A stretch of 64,000 nt of DNA from Salinarchaeum sp. Harcht-Bsk1 (GTDB lineage: Archaea > Halobacteriota > Halobacteria > Halobacteriales > Salinarchaeaceae): positions 620,001 to 684,000 of the forward strand of contig NC_021313.1 in NCBI RefSeq assembly GCF_000403645.1, given 5' to 3'. The position numbers and the translations under genes are program-made. Positions 15,353 to 24,703 of this stretch are shown in pieces. The number at the start of each line of letters is the position of its first letter. Positions within the stretch are counted from its first letter, which is position 1. The notes below the pieces were generated by a model. The model was not told the origin of the DNA. It did no database searches and worked only from the letters and a program-made list of their open reading frames with translations.

Positions 15353-16681
15353 GTGCTCGATCGTAGATCGGTCCTGCGCCGCGCCGGCGGAGCCCTCACG
15401 ACGGCGACGCTCGCGAGTTCGGCGGGGTGTTTCTTCACTGTCGGCTCTTCCAGTAGCTCTGCGTCCAGTACCTTCCTGACGCCGCTCCCGAATCCGCTAC
15501 CGGGGGTCGCCCCGAACTTCCACTGCGCGTACGGGTACGACCCGGCAGCGATCCAGCGAACCCTCGGCGGGACGGACGCAATGCCCAGCCTCGCCGGGCA
15601 GTTCGTGACCGTGGTCGATCAGCTACGGGGCACGGCGGTGGAGGACGTCGATCGGCTCTCCGGCCAGACCGTGCGGCAGGTCGGCCACCCGGGGAGCGAC
15701 CTGGGCGTGGTTGCGTCGGACGGAACGGATCTCGTTGCCGAGGGGTCGATCGACGTCGACGGCGCCGTCGACTGGCTCGCCACGCGCGAGCAACTCGAGA
15801 ACCTCGGTCGGTCGCGGGGCTATCGGCGCTTCGGCAACGGTGGAGCGACCGTCGAGGGGTTCGCCGTCGACGAAGACGCCATGACGTTCGGGAATCGGCG
15901 GGCGACCTCGCTCTCCGCAGCCGACGTGACCGCTGCTGCGATCGAGGGGCTACAGAGCGACGCGGCCGCCGCTGCTGAGACCACGCCCACCCTCGCGGCG
16001 ACGGTCGACGAACTCCCCAGTGGCAGTGCAACGATCGCGACCGCCTTCGACCTCGTCGCCGAGCGTCCCGATACGGGAAGCGAGGCCTACGACGGCACTG
16101 CGTCCTCGTTGCTGGCCGCGGGCCTGTCCGCGAACGTCGGCGACGAGACGACCGCCATCACGCGAGTACTGCGATACCGCCGCGGACGGGTCGCGTCCGT
16201 CGACTCGGTCCGCGCTGCGGTCGACGAAGCCGTCGCTGCCGGATACCTCACTGACGTCGAGTGGACCGTCAGCGCCAGCGGTCGCTCCGTTCGAATCGAG
16301 GGGTCGGTCTCGACCGCCACGCTGGCCGACGCGCCGGAGCTGCTCCGTCGCGGCGTCCCTGTCCCCGCGTACGACGGTTTGCCGACGCCGGTGGATCCCC
16401 GGGAACTCGGCAGGGACGCACCACCGAGAGTCGCGTGGGAGCTCTCCATGCTCGACGACGGCCGGGTCGCGGTCGTCCACGGGGGCGGTCCCGACGTCGA
16501 GGGCATCACCGTCGCCTACACCGTCGATGGCGAGCGGGTGCGCGAGGATTGGCAGGGACCCGTCTCGTCGGAGGACCGGTTCGAGACGAGCGAAGCGCCC
16601 GACGCCGGCAGCGTCGTGGACGTCGTCTGGGCGCGCGGAACGGCGAACGAGACGATCCTGATCCGCGCCGAGCTGTCCTGA
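15353..16681 (+). CDS. Tat-exported lipoprotein, unknown function
   Basis: A 442-residue protein starting at GTG 15353. The N-terminus, LDRRSVLRRAGGALTTATLA followed by SSAGC, is a twin-arginine signal with a lipobox cysteine, so it is a lipid-anchored surface protein. Residues 60-170 contain a unit (about VAEGSIDVDGAVDWL to AMTFGNRRATS) resembling a segment of the lipoprotein at 32799. The C-terminal 80 residues look like a beta-sandwich. No catalytic motif seen. An upstream in-frame extension to 15188 was rejected because it lacks coding character and would bury the signal. Confidence 0.8.
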   Translation: MLDRRSVLRRAGGALTTATLASSAGCFFTVGSSSSSASSTFLTPLPNPLPGVAPNFHCAYGYDPAAIQRTLGGTDAMPSLAGQFVTVVDQLRGTAVEDVDRLSGQTVRQVGHPGSDLGVVASDGTDLVAEGSIDVDGAVDWLATREQLENLGRSRGYRRFGNGGATVEGFAVDEDAMTFGNRRATSLSAADVTAAAIEGLQSDAAAAAETTPTLAATVDELPSGSATIATAFDLVAERPDTGSEAYDGTASSLLAAGLSANVGDETTAITRVLRYRRGRVASVDSVRAAVDEAVAAGYLTDVEWTVSASGRSVRIEGSVSTATLADAPELLRRGVPVPAYDGLPTPVDPRELGRDAPPRVAWELSMLDDGRVAVVHGGGPDVEGITVAYTVDGERVREDWQGPVSSEDRFETSEAPDAGSVVDVVWARGTANETILIRAELS

Positions 16682-16756
16682 CTGTCGAGAGACGCGGCGG
16701 GCGCTGTCGGTCGCTGGCAACGGTCCCCCACTCGATCCCCCTGCCACGACCACACA

Positions 16757-16763
16757 CGGTTAA
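16757..16763 (+). promoter_or_regulatory. TATA element, leaderless promoter of the MBL hydrolase
   Basis: GGTTAAG lies 30-36 nt before the ATG at 16793, the standard spacing for a leaderless or very short-leader haloarchaeal transcript. Confidence 0.5.
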
Positions 16764-16792
16764 GGGCCTCTCTGCCGAATTTCCTCGTGGCT

Positions 16793-17515
16793 ATGGAGCT
16801 CACCTGGCACGGTCACTCGACCTGGCACGTCACCGTCGGCGACACGTCGATCCTGATCGACCCGTTCTTCGACAACCCCCACACAGACCTGTCGCCGGAC
16901 GACCTCGACGCGCCGGACTACCTCCTGCTCACGCACGGCCACGCCGACCACATCGCTCACGCCGCCGAGTTCGCTGACTCGGCCGTCGTCTGTGGCACCC
17001 CCGAGATCACCGGGTATCTCGACGACGAGCACGAGACCCAGGAGACGATCGGGATGAACATCGGCGGGACGGTCGAGGCCGGCGACGCGTTCGTGACGAT
17101 GGTTCAGGCGATGCACACCAACGGCATCGAGACTGGCTACGGCATGGACGCCGGGATTCCCGCCGGATACGTGATCAGCGACACCAAGCCGACCCAGCTC
17201 GCGGACGAGGAGAGCGAGACGTTCTACCACGCCGGCGACACCGCGCTCATGACCGAGATGCGCGACGTCTTCGGCCCCTACCTCCAGCCCGACGCCGCGG
17301 CAGTCCCCTGCGGCGATCACTTCACGATGGGGCCACAGCAGGCCGCCATCGCGATCGACTGGCTCGACGTCGATCACGCGTTCCCGATGCACTACGACAC
17401 CTTCCCGCCGATCGAGATCGAGGTGCAGGACTTCGTCAACGAGGTCCGGGGCACCGGCAGCGACGCCGAGGTCCACGTCCTCGACGGCGACGAGACGTTC
17501 ACGCTCGAGGGCTGA
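16793..17515 (+). CDS. UPF0173 metal-dependent hydrolase
   Basis: A 240-residue metallo-beta-lactamase-fold protein of the UPF0173 (YtkL-like) family. It begins [11 protein letters not shown], a hallmark of the family, and carries LLTHGHADH with His48, His50, Asp52 and His53 as metal ligands. Later metal-site residues are in FYHAGDTAL and PMHYDTFPP. Substrate unknown for the family. The length is typical. The ATG at 16793 is favoured over GTG 16787 by promoter spacing. Confidence 0.9.
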   Translation: MELTWHGHSTWHVTVGDTSILIDPFFDNPHTDLSPDDLDAPDYLLLTHGHADHIAHAAEFADSAVVCGTPEITGYLDDEHETQETIGMNIGGTVEAGDAFVTMVQAMHTNGIETGYGMDAGIPAGYVISDTKPTQLADEESETFYHAGDTALMTEMRDVFGPYLQPDAAAVPCGDHFTMGPQQAAIAIDWLDVDHAFPMHYDTFPPIEIEVQDFVNEVRGTGSDAEVHVLDGDETFTLEG

Positions 17516-17572
17516 TCACCCCTCCCGAGCGCACCCGGGAATCGCCCTCGCCCGGATTCCGGAAGGCGTACA

Positions 17573-17581
17573 GGGTTTATC
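17573..17581 (+). promoter_or_regulatory. TATA element for the site-2 protease gene
   Basis: GGTTTATCA lies 26-34 nt before the ATG at 17607, indicating a leaderless transcript. Confidence 0.5.
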
Positions 17582-17606
17582 AGGCGGGAGCCGCTACGAG
17601 GCACCG

Positions 17607-18914
17607 ATGCCCTCCGAGGACCCCGGTCGGGGAGTCGGTCCGCGTGACCGCGACGGCCGGGACGGCACCGAACGCGATCGAGAGCCCTCGGACCGTCGGG
17701 ATCGGTCGGAGCGTCAGTCGCGATGGGGAGCGGCGTCGGCCAACGGCGGTACGGCGGACCTCGGGCCCGGCTCCCTCGACGCCGAGCAGCCTGGTGGTCC
17801 GGGGACCGACGCCAATCGACCGCCACCACCGTCTGCGATCGATCACGCCTTCCACGTGACGGAGGTGCGGACCGAGGGCGACCGCGTCTACTACTTCGGC
17901 CACGCGCTCGTCGGCGACGATCTCGAAGCAGCGATCACGCCGGCCTTCCGGAACGCCGGGTACGCCATCTCCCACGTCGAACGGGCTGGCGAGGACGTCG
18001 TCGTCGCGCGACCGGCTGCCTCGGGCGTCGACGGCGTCCCCTGGACGCACCTGCTGTTGTTCGTGCTCACGATCGGGTCGACGCTGATCGCGGGGTCGAT
18101 GTGGTTCTTCGTCAATCCGATCCAGGAGCCCACCCAGATCTGGAAGGGATGGCCCTTCTCCGTCGGGATCATGACCGTCCTCGGGGTGCACGAGATGGGC
18201 CACTACGTGATGACGCGCCGCCACGACGTCGACGCGACCCTGCCCTACTTCATCCCCGTCCCGACGCTCATCGGCACGATGGGTGCGGTGATCCGGATGA
18301 AAGGGTCCATGCCCGATCGGAAGGCCCTGTTCGACATCGGCGTCGCTGGGCCGATCGCTGGCCTGATCGCCACGGTCGCGGTGACAGTCGTCGGGCTCTA
18401 CCTCGATCCGGTCACCGCGCCCGCGGAACTCGCGACCTCCGAGAACGCCCAGGAGATCGCGATCGGGTTCCCGCCGCTGTTGCACTTCCTCTCCTGGCTC
18501 ACCGGGCAGCCACTGTACTACGACGATCCGCTGACCACGGTCCACCCGGTCGTCGTCGCCGGCTGGGTCGGGATGTTCGTCACGTTCCTGAACCTCATTC
18601 CCGTCGGCCAACTCGACGGGGGCCACGTCGTCCGCGCGATCGCACCCGAGTACCAGGCGACGATCGCAGCGGTGGTGCCGGGGGTGCTCTACGCGCTGGC
18701 GGGGTACCTCCTGCTCGTGCGCGACCTCGCGCCGCGGAACGTCACGCTCTGGATCGTCTGGGGCACGATCGCACTCGCACTGGCGTTCGTCGGCCCAGCG
18801 ACGCCGACGGACGACAGCACCGACATCGGCTGGAAACGGACGGTCGTCGGTATCGCGACGTTCGTCGTCGGGATGACCTGTTTCGCGCCGGTGCCGATCG
18901 CGATCGTGAGTTGA
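17607..18914 (+). CDS. Site-2 protease family (M50) intramembrane metalloprotease
   Basis: A 435-residue protein. Residues 1-75 are a disordered, Asp/Arg-rich tail and 77-140 a small cytoplasmic domain. About seven hydrophobic helices follow. Zinc-site residues are HEMGH at 195-199 and the LIPVGQLDGGH motif near 322-332, the two signatures of M50 proteases. It would cleave membrane-embedded substrates such as anti-sigma-like or signal proteins; the haloarchaeal target is unknown. Confidence 0.92.
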   Translation: MPSEDPGRGVGPRDRDGRDGTERDREPSDRRDRSERQSRWGAASANGGTADLGPGSLDAEQPGGPGTDANRPPPPSAIDHAFHVTEVRTEGDRVYYFGHALVGDDLEAAITPAFRNAGYAISHVERAGEDVVVARPAASGVDGVPWTHLLLFVLTIGSTLIAGSMWFFVNPIQEPTQIWKGWPFSVGIMTVLGVHEMGHYVMTRRHDVDATLPYFIPVPTLIGTMGAVIRMKGSMPDRKALFDIGVAGPIAGLIATVAVTVVGLYLDPVTAPAELATSENAQEIAIGFPPLLHFLSWLTGQPLYYDDPLTTVHPVVVAGWVGMFVTFLNLIPVGQLDGGHVVRAIAPEYQATIAAVVPGVLYALAGYLLLVRDLAPRNVTLWIVWGTIALALAFVGPATPTDDSTDIGWKRTVVGIATFVVGMTCFAPVPIAIVS

Positions 18915-18961
18915 GGAAGCAGCCGCCGACGACCCCGACGCGGCAGTCGCTCGTCGAGCGC

Positions 18962-19888
18962 TCAGTCCCCACCGTGGGTGTAGCCACGGTCCGGAAGCGC
19001 CGCACCGTCCATCGTCAGCGCCGGTTGCTCCGTCGCGTCGGCGGGTCCCGGCTCCGTGACGTCGCCGACCTTCGTGAGCGGGATCGGACAGGCAGCCTGC
19101 GCCGCGTCCAGATCCGCCGCCGGAACGGTCAGGACGAGTTCGAAGTCCTCGCCGAAGAAGGTGGTCAGTTCCAGGCGGTCCTCGGCGTCCATCGCGACGG
19201 CTTCGATACCGTCGTGGACCGGGAGTCGGTCGGAATCGATCGCCACGCCGCAGTCGCTCGCTTCTGCGATCTGGTGGAGCGACCGGGCGAGGCCGTCGCT
19301 GGAATCCATCATCGAGGAGGCGTACTCGGCGAGCGCCCCACCGGCGGCGACGCGTGGCGGGAACTGGAACAGGTCGTTCGCTCGCTCGAGCGCCGCCTCG
19401 TCGCCGTCGTCCTGCCAGCGCTGGAAGTACCGGAAGCCCGCACCAGAGCGCCCGAGAGCACCGGTGACGCAGACGGCGTCGCCCGGTTCCGCACCGCTCC
19501 GGAGGACCGGATCCTCGGTCTCGCCGAGCGCAGTGGTCGCGACGGTGAACTCGACGTGCTGGTCGAGGTCGCCGCCGACGTAGGCGGCGTCGACGGACTC
19601 GCAGACGTCGCTCGCGCCCGCCACGAAGTCCAGCAGTTCGGACTCGTCGAACTCTGGGGCGGCGTAGACCGCGACGGCTGAGGTGGCCTCCGCGCCCATC
19701 GCCGCGACGTCGGAGAGCGAAGCCCCGACGGATCGCCAGCCGGCGGTGTAGCGCGTGGTGCCGTCCGGAAAGTCCGTCGCGTCGTGGAGCATGTCGGTCG
19801 TCACGACCTGCCCGTCCACGACCGCCGCGTCGTCGCCGGCGCTGGGCAGCGCCGTATCGAGCATCCGGAGGGCTGCGCGCTCGTCCAT
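18962..19888 (-). CDS. thiL: Thiamine-monophosphate kinase
   Basis: A 308-residue protein of the ThiL/PurM fold. Motifs include GDDAAVVDG near residue 18, TTDMLHDATDF, the glycine-rich YVGGDLDQ and MMDSSDGLARSLHQIAE. It phosphorylates thiamine monophosphate to thiamine diphosphate with ATP in the last step of thiamine cofactor synthesis. The ATG at 19888 was chosen because upstream sequence reads through the control region of the divergent zinc-ribbon gene. A thiamine regulator gene is at 37432, not linked. Confidence 0.92.
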   Translation of the reverse strand: MDERAALRMLDTALPSAGDDAAVVDGQVVTTDMLHDATDFPDGTTRYTAGWRSVGASLSDVAAMGAEATSAVAVYAAPEFDESELLDFVAGASDVCESVDAAYVGGDLDQHVEFTVATTALGETEDPVLRSGAEPGDAVCVTGALGRSGAGFRYFQRWQDDGDEAALERANDLFQFPPRVAAGGALAEYASSMMDSSDGLARSLHQIAEASDCGVAIDSDRLPVHDGIEAVAMDAEDRLELTTFFGEDFELVLTVPAADLDAAQAACPIPLTKVGDVTEPGPADATEQPALTMDGAALPDRGYTHGGD

Positions 19889-20008
19889 GTGTCTCGGTTC
19901 GTGGTGGGGACGGCGGCTGGTAAAAGGGTGCGGTCGCGGGCTCCGTCCGATCCCCGTCCAATGCGACGGTACACTGAAGCCACTCTCCGTGGGATACACC
20001 CGATAGCA

Positions 20009-20299
20009 ATGGCCTGTCCGGTCTGTGATAGCACGGAGACCTCGACGATCAACGTCCGCGTATCGAAGGAGAGCGACGTCAGCAAGCTGGTTGGGAGCAC
20101 GTGGGGCGGTCGAAACGTCGCCCGCTGCGACGGCTGCGGCGTGCTCTACGACCACCAGGTCGCAGCGAACGGGGCGGACGCCGACGAGAGTCAAGCGACG
20201 GACCGTTCCATCAACTGTCCGGACTGTGGATCGCCAAACCCGTCGAATCGGGCGAACTGCACGTACTGCGATTCGGCGCTGGAGCCCGCCCGAGAGTGA
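20009..20299 (+). CDS. Small double zinc-ribbon protein
   Basis: A 96-residue protein with two zinc-ribbon-like cysteine sets: CPVC (3-6) with CDGCG near residue 40, and CPDC with CTYC near the C-terminus. Such small ribbons bind nucleic acids or act as protein adaptors; no specific function known. It diverges from thiL. Confidence 0.8.
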   Translation: MACPVCDSTETSTINVRVSKESDVSKLVGSTWGGRNVARCDGCGVLYDHQVAANGADADESQATDRSINCPDCGSPNPSNRANCTYCDSALEPARE

Positions 20300-20368
20300 T
20301 TGATCCGAGAACCGCCGAGACGGACGGTTCGGCCCGGGTAGGAGCGGGATCGTGTCGATCCATCGTCG

Positions 20369-21007
20369 TCACCCGGTCCGCGCCTCGACCCCGGTCAGAA
20401 TCCCGAAGAGCGCCGTCCAGTGCGATTCCACCGTCAGCGGCGAGTCCTCCACGATTTCCAGTGGCTCCTGCGTCCAGCGGCAGGCGTGCTTCTCGAAGTG
20501 CGCCTCGGCACGCCAGTCCTGGAACTTCGCGATCGGCCAGACGCTGCTCCGGCCGTGTTCGAGCAGAAGCACCTGGCCGTCGGGCCGACAGACGCGGTGC
20601 ATCTCCGAGAGCGCGGCGTGGGGGTCGGGGAAGGTGCACGTCGAGAGCGAGGAGATCACCGTGTCGAAGCTGTCGTCGGGGAAATCGAGGTCCTGGGCGT
20701 CCATCTCGTACAGGTCCTCGCCGCGTTCGAGGTCGTCGTGGCGCTTCGCGGCCTGCTCGATCATCTCGGGGCTGACGTCGATGCCGGTGTACTCCGTAGC
20801 GTTCGGGACGAAGCCGCGATTCGTCCCGAGACCGCAGGCGACGTCGAGGACTGCACCCTCGGCGGATTCGAACGCCCGCCGGCGATACCGGCCGCTGAGG
20901 AGACGGTTCAGGAACGCGAACCGGGCGAACGTCGACGCCTGGTCGGCGTAGACGTCACGGACGTGCCCGAGGGTGCTCGACCGGGAGTAGGCAGAGTCCT
21001 GGGACAT
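20369..21007 (-). CDS. Class I SAM-dependent methyltransferase (UbiE/MenG-like)
   Basis: A 212-residue Rossmann methyltransferase. SAM-binding motif I reads LDVACGLGTN, followed by YTGIDVSPEMI and the post-motif ISSLSTCTFPDPHAALSEMHRV. Length and order resemble small-molecule methyltransferases of the UbiE/Methyltransf_11 group. The substrate cannot be told. The start at 21007 (MSQDSAYS) fits a typical N-terminus. Confidence 0.87.
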   Translation of the reverse strand: MSQDSAYSRSSTLGHVRDVYADQASTFARFAFLNRLLSGRYRRRAFESAEGAVLDVACGLGTNRGFVPNATEYTGIDVSPEMIEQAAKRHDDLERGEDLYEMDAQDLDFPDDSFDTVISSLSTCTFPDPHAALSEMHRVCRPDGQVLLLEHGRSSVWPIAKFQDWRAEAHFEKHACRWTQEPLEIVEDSPLTVESHWTALFGILTGVEARTG

Positions 21008-21134
21008 GGCTCGATACGCGAATCGACGGCTGGAACGTCCAAAACGGTGTCCCCAGTCTGTGAGGGAGTTTTTAAGCCGCGGTCGACGTGAGTGGTATCT
21101 CACGCGGACTGCTCCCCACCCCGAATCCGATGCC

Positions 21135-21140
21135 CTTTAA
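21135..21140 (+). promoter_or_regulatory. TATA element for rps19e
   Basis: CTTTAA lies 25-30 nt before the S19e ATG at 21165, consistent with a leaderless mRNA. Confidence 0.5.
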
Positions 21141-21164
21141 TGCCGCGCCGGGGAAGCAGACGCC

Positions 21165-21620
21165 ATGACGACGCTCTACGACGTCCCCGCCGAGGACCTC
21201 AACGAGGCGGTCGCCGAGGAACTCGCGGACCGACTCGAGGCACCGGAGTGGGCCCAGTTCGCCAAGACGGGCGCCGACAACGAACTGCCGCCGGAACAGG
21301 AGGAGTTCTGGAGCCACCGCGCCGCCAGCGTCCTGCGCAAGGTCGCCACCGACGGCCCGGTCGGCGTCGAGCGCCTCTCCACGGCCTACGGCGGCACCAA
21401 GCGCGGCTCCAACCGCTACGTCGTCTCGCCGCCGAGCCGCGAGGACGGCTCCAAGAACGTCATCCGGACGATCCTGCAGGACCTCGAGGAGGAGGGCCTC
21501 GTCGAGCAGGCCGGCTCCGAGGGTCGGATCGTCTCCGACGAGGGCAGCGCGCTGCTGGACGAGACTGCCGACGCGGTCATGGAGGAGCTCGACCGCCCCG
21601 ACCTCGAGCGCTACGCCTGA
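21165..21620 (+). CDS. rps19e: Ribosomal protein S19e
   Basis: A 151-residue protein of the archaeal/eukaryotic S19e family, a winged-helix protein of the small ribosomal subunit. Recognised from the start TTLYDVPAEDLNEAVAEEL, the motif FWSHRAASVLRK, and GGTKRGSNRYVVSPPSREDG. Length is standard. It stands alone here; the gene after it is on the far side of a 580-bp non-coding space. Confidence 0.97.
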   Translation: MTTLYDVPAEDLNEAVAEELADRLEAPEWAQFAKTGADNELPPEQEEFWSHRAASVLRKVATDGPVGVERLSTAYGGTKRGSNRYVVSPPSREDGSKNVIRTILQDLEEEGLVEQAGSEGRIVSDEGSALLDETADAVMEELDRPDLERYA

Positions 21621-21835
21621 ATTCTCGGCTGAATATTTTTGCTTCCGCCTTTGATAGATACTTAGCAGCTGCTGCGACTTCCGATAGCCCCACCCGGTAG
21701 CCACGTCCTCCCCAACCGATTGCGCTGCTCGGGTTCGCTCCGCTCACCACTTCGCTGCTCATCCCTCGCACGCTGGCTGGCGACGGCGGCTCGCCCGCTT
21801 CGGGGCTCGCCGCCACGCCAGCGCGCGCCGACGTG

Positions 21836-22082
21836 GACCACCGGGGTTTCGCGGATCTCGGGAACCAACCGGGCGGGGCTTCGGAAGGGGCCGACCGGTC
21901 GATCCGGCCCCGGCGAAGTAAGCACTGCAGTGAGCGAGCGTAGCGAGCGAACGAAGCGCGCAGCGTCCTCGCGAGACGAAGTCGAGCGAGTGGCTCGAGA
22001 GTCGCAGCCCGGGAACGAGCGATGCGAGTGACCCGGAACGTCTCTCGGCGAGTCGCGGCCGGTCGAGCGGGAGGGGGCTTCC
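21836..22082 (-). repeat. Dispersed non-coding repeat element, copy A
   Basis: Lies in the 580-bp gene-free space between S19e and the helicase. Read on the minus strand it starts GGAAGCCCCCTCCCGCTCGA, continues CCGGCCGCGACTCG, then after an extra stretch of about 90 bp TTCGCTCGCTACGCTCGCTC, ACTGCAGTGCTT, and ends with a GC-rich hairpin GGGGCCG/CGGCCCC. The same order of blocks is found on the plus strand at 43344-43500. Small frames through it show no protein similarity. The remainder of the 21621-22200 space shows nothing else apart from the short upstream region of the helicase. Confidence 0.75.
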
Positions 22083-22200
22083 GTGAGGGGCTGCTGCGGC
22101 TGCTACAGGAACAAAAACTCTCGAATTCAACTTCCACATTCACTCCGCACGGTGCAGGGACGGAAACGCCTATGAGCGACCCCGTCCCCGAAAGGGGTAG

Positions 22201-24537
22201 ATGGAAGTCGCCGAAGTGCTGCCGTCCTTTGCCGACGCGTTCGCCTTCGACGAGTTCAACGCGATGCAGCGCGCCGCGATCCCGGGGATTCTCGAGTCCG
22301 ACGAGAACGTGGTCGCGAGCGCGCCGACGGCGAGCGGCAAGACTGCGATCGCCGAACTGGCGATCTGCAAGACCCTCGATCGCAGCGGGACCGCCCTGTT
22401 CGTCGCGCCGATGCGCGCGCTGACGAACGAGAAGGAAGCGGAGTGGGACCGCTTCGAGGAACTCGGCTACTCGGTGTACGTCGTCACGGGCGAGCGGGAC
22501 CTGAATCCCCGGCGCGCACGCAGGGCGGACATCCTCGTGATGACGCCGGAGAAGCTCGACTCGGCGACGCGGAAGCACGACACCCACCGCTACGACTTCG
22601 TGACCGACGTCGACACCGTCGTCGTCGACGAGGTCCACCTGCTCGATTCCGAGCGCCGGGGCTCCGCGCTGGAGGTCACGATCTCACGGCTCCGCCGGCT
22701 CTGTGACCCCCGGATCGTCGCGCTCTCGGCGACGATGCCCAACGTGGAGGAGGTCGCCGCATGGCTCGACGCGCCCGACGCGACCACGTTCGACTTCGAC
22801 GACGATCACCGCCCAGTCGAACTCAACGCCGACGTCAAGACCTACAGCCACGGCGAGAACTCCTTCGCCGACAAGTACCGCCGGCTCTACCGCGCGCTCG
22901 ACCTCGCCCAGCCCCACCTCGAGGAGGACGGCCAGGCGCTCGTCTTCGTCGCATCGCGACAGGACACTCAGCGCGCCGCGGCGAAGACGAGGGACGAACT
23001 CGCCGAACGGGACATCCGGATCGGCGCCCGCGGCGACTACGACTTCCACACCGAGACCGAGCGCCTGGAGAACGACGAACTCAGACAGGGCGTCCTCGAC
23101 GGCGTCGCCTTCCACCACGCCGGCCTCTCGAAGAACGATCGCGACCTGATCGAGGAGTGGTTCAAGCAGGGGAAGATCGAACTGCTCTTCTCGACCTCGA
23201 CGCTCGCCTGGGGCGTCAACCTCCCCGCGCGCTGCGTGATCATCCGCGACACGAAGTACCACGATCCGCTGGAGGGCGAGGTCGAGATGAGTCCCCTCGA
23301 CGTGCTCCAGATGCTCGGCCGCGCAGGCAGGCCGGGCTACGACGACGTGGGCTACGGCTGGGTGATCACCGACCGCGCCGACGCCGATCGCTACCGCCGA
23401 CTCCTTCGCGAGGGGACCGAGATCGACTCGAATCTCGCGGACGACCTGCCCGAGCACTGTCTCGCGGAGTGTTGCGTGGGCACGATCGAGTCCCGCGACG
23501 ACGCGATCGCCTGGCTCCAGACGACGTTCTACGCGGTGCGCGCGGCGGGCGACGACGACGAGCAACTCGAGGCCCGCGTCGACGACACCCTCGCGTCCCT
23601 CGCCGGCGACGGCTTCCTGGATCTCGACGGGCCGGGCGGGACCGACGGCGTCGCACCCACCGCACTGGGCCGCCTCGCCTCCAGGTTCTACCTCAGACTC
23701 GACACCGCCCGGGGCTTCCACGACCTCGCGACCCGCGAGCAGATCGACGATGCAGGGATCCTCCGCGCGGTCGCGACCGCCGTCGAGTTCGACGACGTGG
23801 CCGCCCGGAGCGACGAGGCCGACGCCGTCGACGCAGTCCTCGGCGAGCGAGCGACGGACCTGCCCGACGGCCAGCGGAAGGTGCTCGCGATCCTCCAGGC
23901 CGCCGTGGCTGGAACGACGCCCAACTCGCTCCGGTCGGACGCCTGGATCATCCGCCAGAACGCACTCCGGATGCTCGCCGCGCTCGGCGCCGTGCTGGGG
24001 GAGTTCGCCGGCCCAGCCGCAGCCAACGAGTGTCGACGGCTCGAAGCCAGAATCGAGCACGGCGTCGGCCCCGACGCCGCCGCGCTCACCGCGATCGAGG
24101 GCGTCGGCGAAGGGCGCGCCCGGTCCCTGGCCCAAGCCGGCTTCGAATCGCCGGCAGAAATCGCCGCAGCGACGCCGGCGACGGTGGCCGCGGCGGGGGT
24201 CGGCGACGGCGTCGCCGAGCGCATCGTCGATGCCGCGGCCGACCTCCCGCGGATCGAAATCGAGTGGGGCGACCTCCCCGACTCGATTCCGGCCGGCGAC
24301 CGCGACTTTTCGGAGGCGACGATCCACAATCGCGGCGATGGCGCCCAGGCCGGCGTTCGAGTGACCGTCAACGGCGTCGAGATGACCGCCGACGAGACGT
24401 ACCTCTCGGACGCGACGACGGTGCCACTCGCGCTCTTTGGCGCCGACGCCGACGAACTCGAACTCGCCGTCGAAGTCGTCTTCCCGGAGCTTCCGCTGCA
24501 GCCGATCGAGGACCGCCGGACCGTCGCCGTCGAGTGA
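22201..24537 (+). CDS. Ski2/Hel308-like superfamily 2 DNA or RNA helicase
   Basis: A 778-residue SF2 helicase. Motif I is APTASGKTA (41-49), motif II DEVH (143-146), motif III SATMP near 174. The second RecA domain has FSTSTLAWGVNLPAR and the motif VI QMLGRAGRPGYDD. A winged-helix/ratchet region follows, then helix-hairpin-helix repeats (LTAIEGVGEGRARSLAQAG, about 635-680), then about 90 residues of beta structure. The layout is that of Hel308/Brr2-type helicases, which remodel stalled forks in archaea. It is a Hel308-like paralogue candidate rather than a sure Hel308. Confidence 0.88.
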   Translation: MEVAEVLPSFADAFAFDEFNAMQRAAIPGILESDENVVASAPTASGKTAIAELAICKTLDRSGTALFVAPMRALTNEKEAEWDRFEELGYSVYVVTGERDLNPRRARRADILVMTPEKLDSATRKHDTHRYDFVTDVDTVVVDEVHLLDSERRGSALEVTISRLRRLCDPRIVALSATMPNVEEVAAWLDAPDATTFDFDDDHRPVELNADVKTYSHGENSFADKYRRLYRALDLAQPHLEEDGQALVFVASRQDTQRAAAKTRDELAERDIRIGARGDYDFHTETERLENDELRQGVLDGVAFHHAGLSKNDRDLIEEWFKQGKIELLFSTSTLAWGVNLPARCVIIRDTKYHDPLEGEVEMSPLDVLQMLGRAGRPGYDDVGYGWVITDRADADRYRRLLREGTEIDSNLADDLPEHCLAECCVGTIESRDDAIAWLQTTFYAVRAAGDDDEQLEARVDDTLASLAGDGFLDLDGPGGTDGVAPTALGRLASRFYLRLDTARGFHDLATREQIDDAGILRAVATAVEFDDVAARSDEADAVDAVLGERATDLPDGQRKVLAILQAAVAGTTPNSLRSDAWIIRQNALRMLAALGAVLGEFAGPAAANECRRLEARIEHGVGPDAAALTAIEGVGEGRARSLAQAGFESPAEIAAATPATVAAAGVGDGVAERIVDAAADLPRIEIEWGDLPDSIPAGDRDFSEATIHNRGDGAQAGVRVTVNGVEMTADETYLSDATTVPLALFGADADELELAVEVVFPELPLQPIEDRRTVAVE

Positions 24538-24570
24538 GGTCGCTACGCCGGGCGGAAATCCTGGCTTCCC

Positions 24571-24654
24571 CGATCGAAACCCGCCCGCGATCCTGACCCG
24601 TCCGTGATCGAATCCTCCCGCGATTGTAACCCGCCCTCGACCGAAGCCCGCTCA
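24571..24654. repeat. Degenerate 17-bp tandem repeat
   Basis: Five consecutive units of 17, 17, 16, 17 and 17 bp with the pattern CGATCGAAACCCGCCCG, differing at several places. They sit in the spacer after the helicase stop, 50 bp before the esterase gene. Confidence 0.75.
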
Positions 24655-24703
24655 CCTCGCCGCCACCCGACGCCATTTTACTCCGGGGACCGTCGATCCG
24701 GGT

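Noticed and set aside
17580-20009. 809-codon open frame on the minus strand across the site-2 protease gene
   Set aside because: Arg/Pro/Gly-rich low-information translation crossing two real genes (M50 protease, ThiL); a product of high GC, not a gene.
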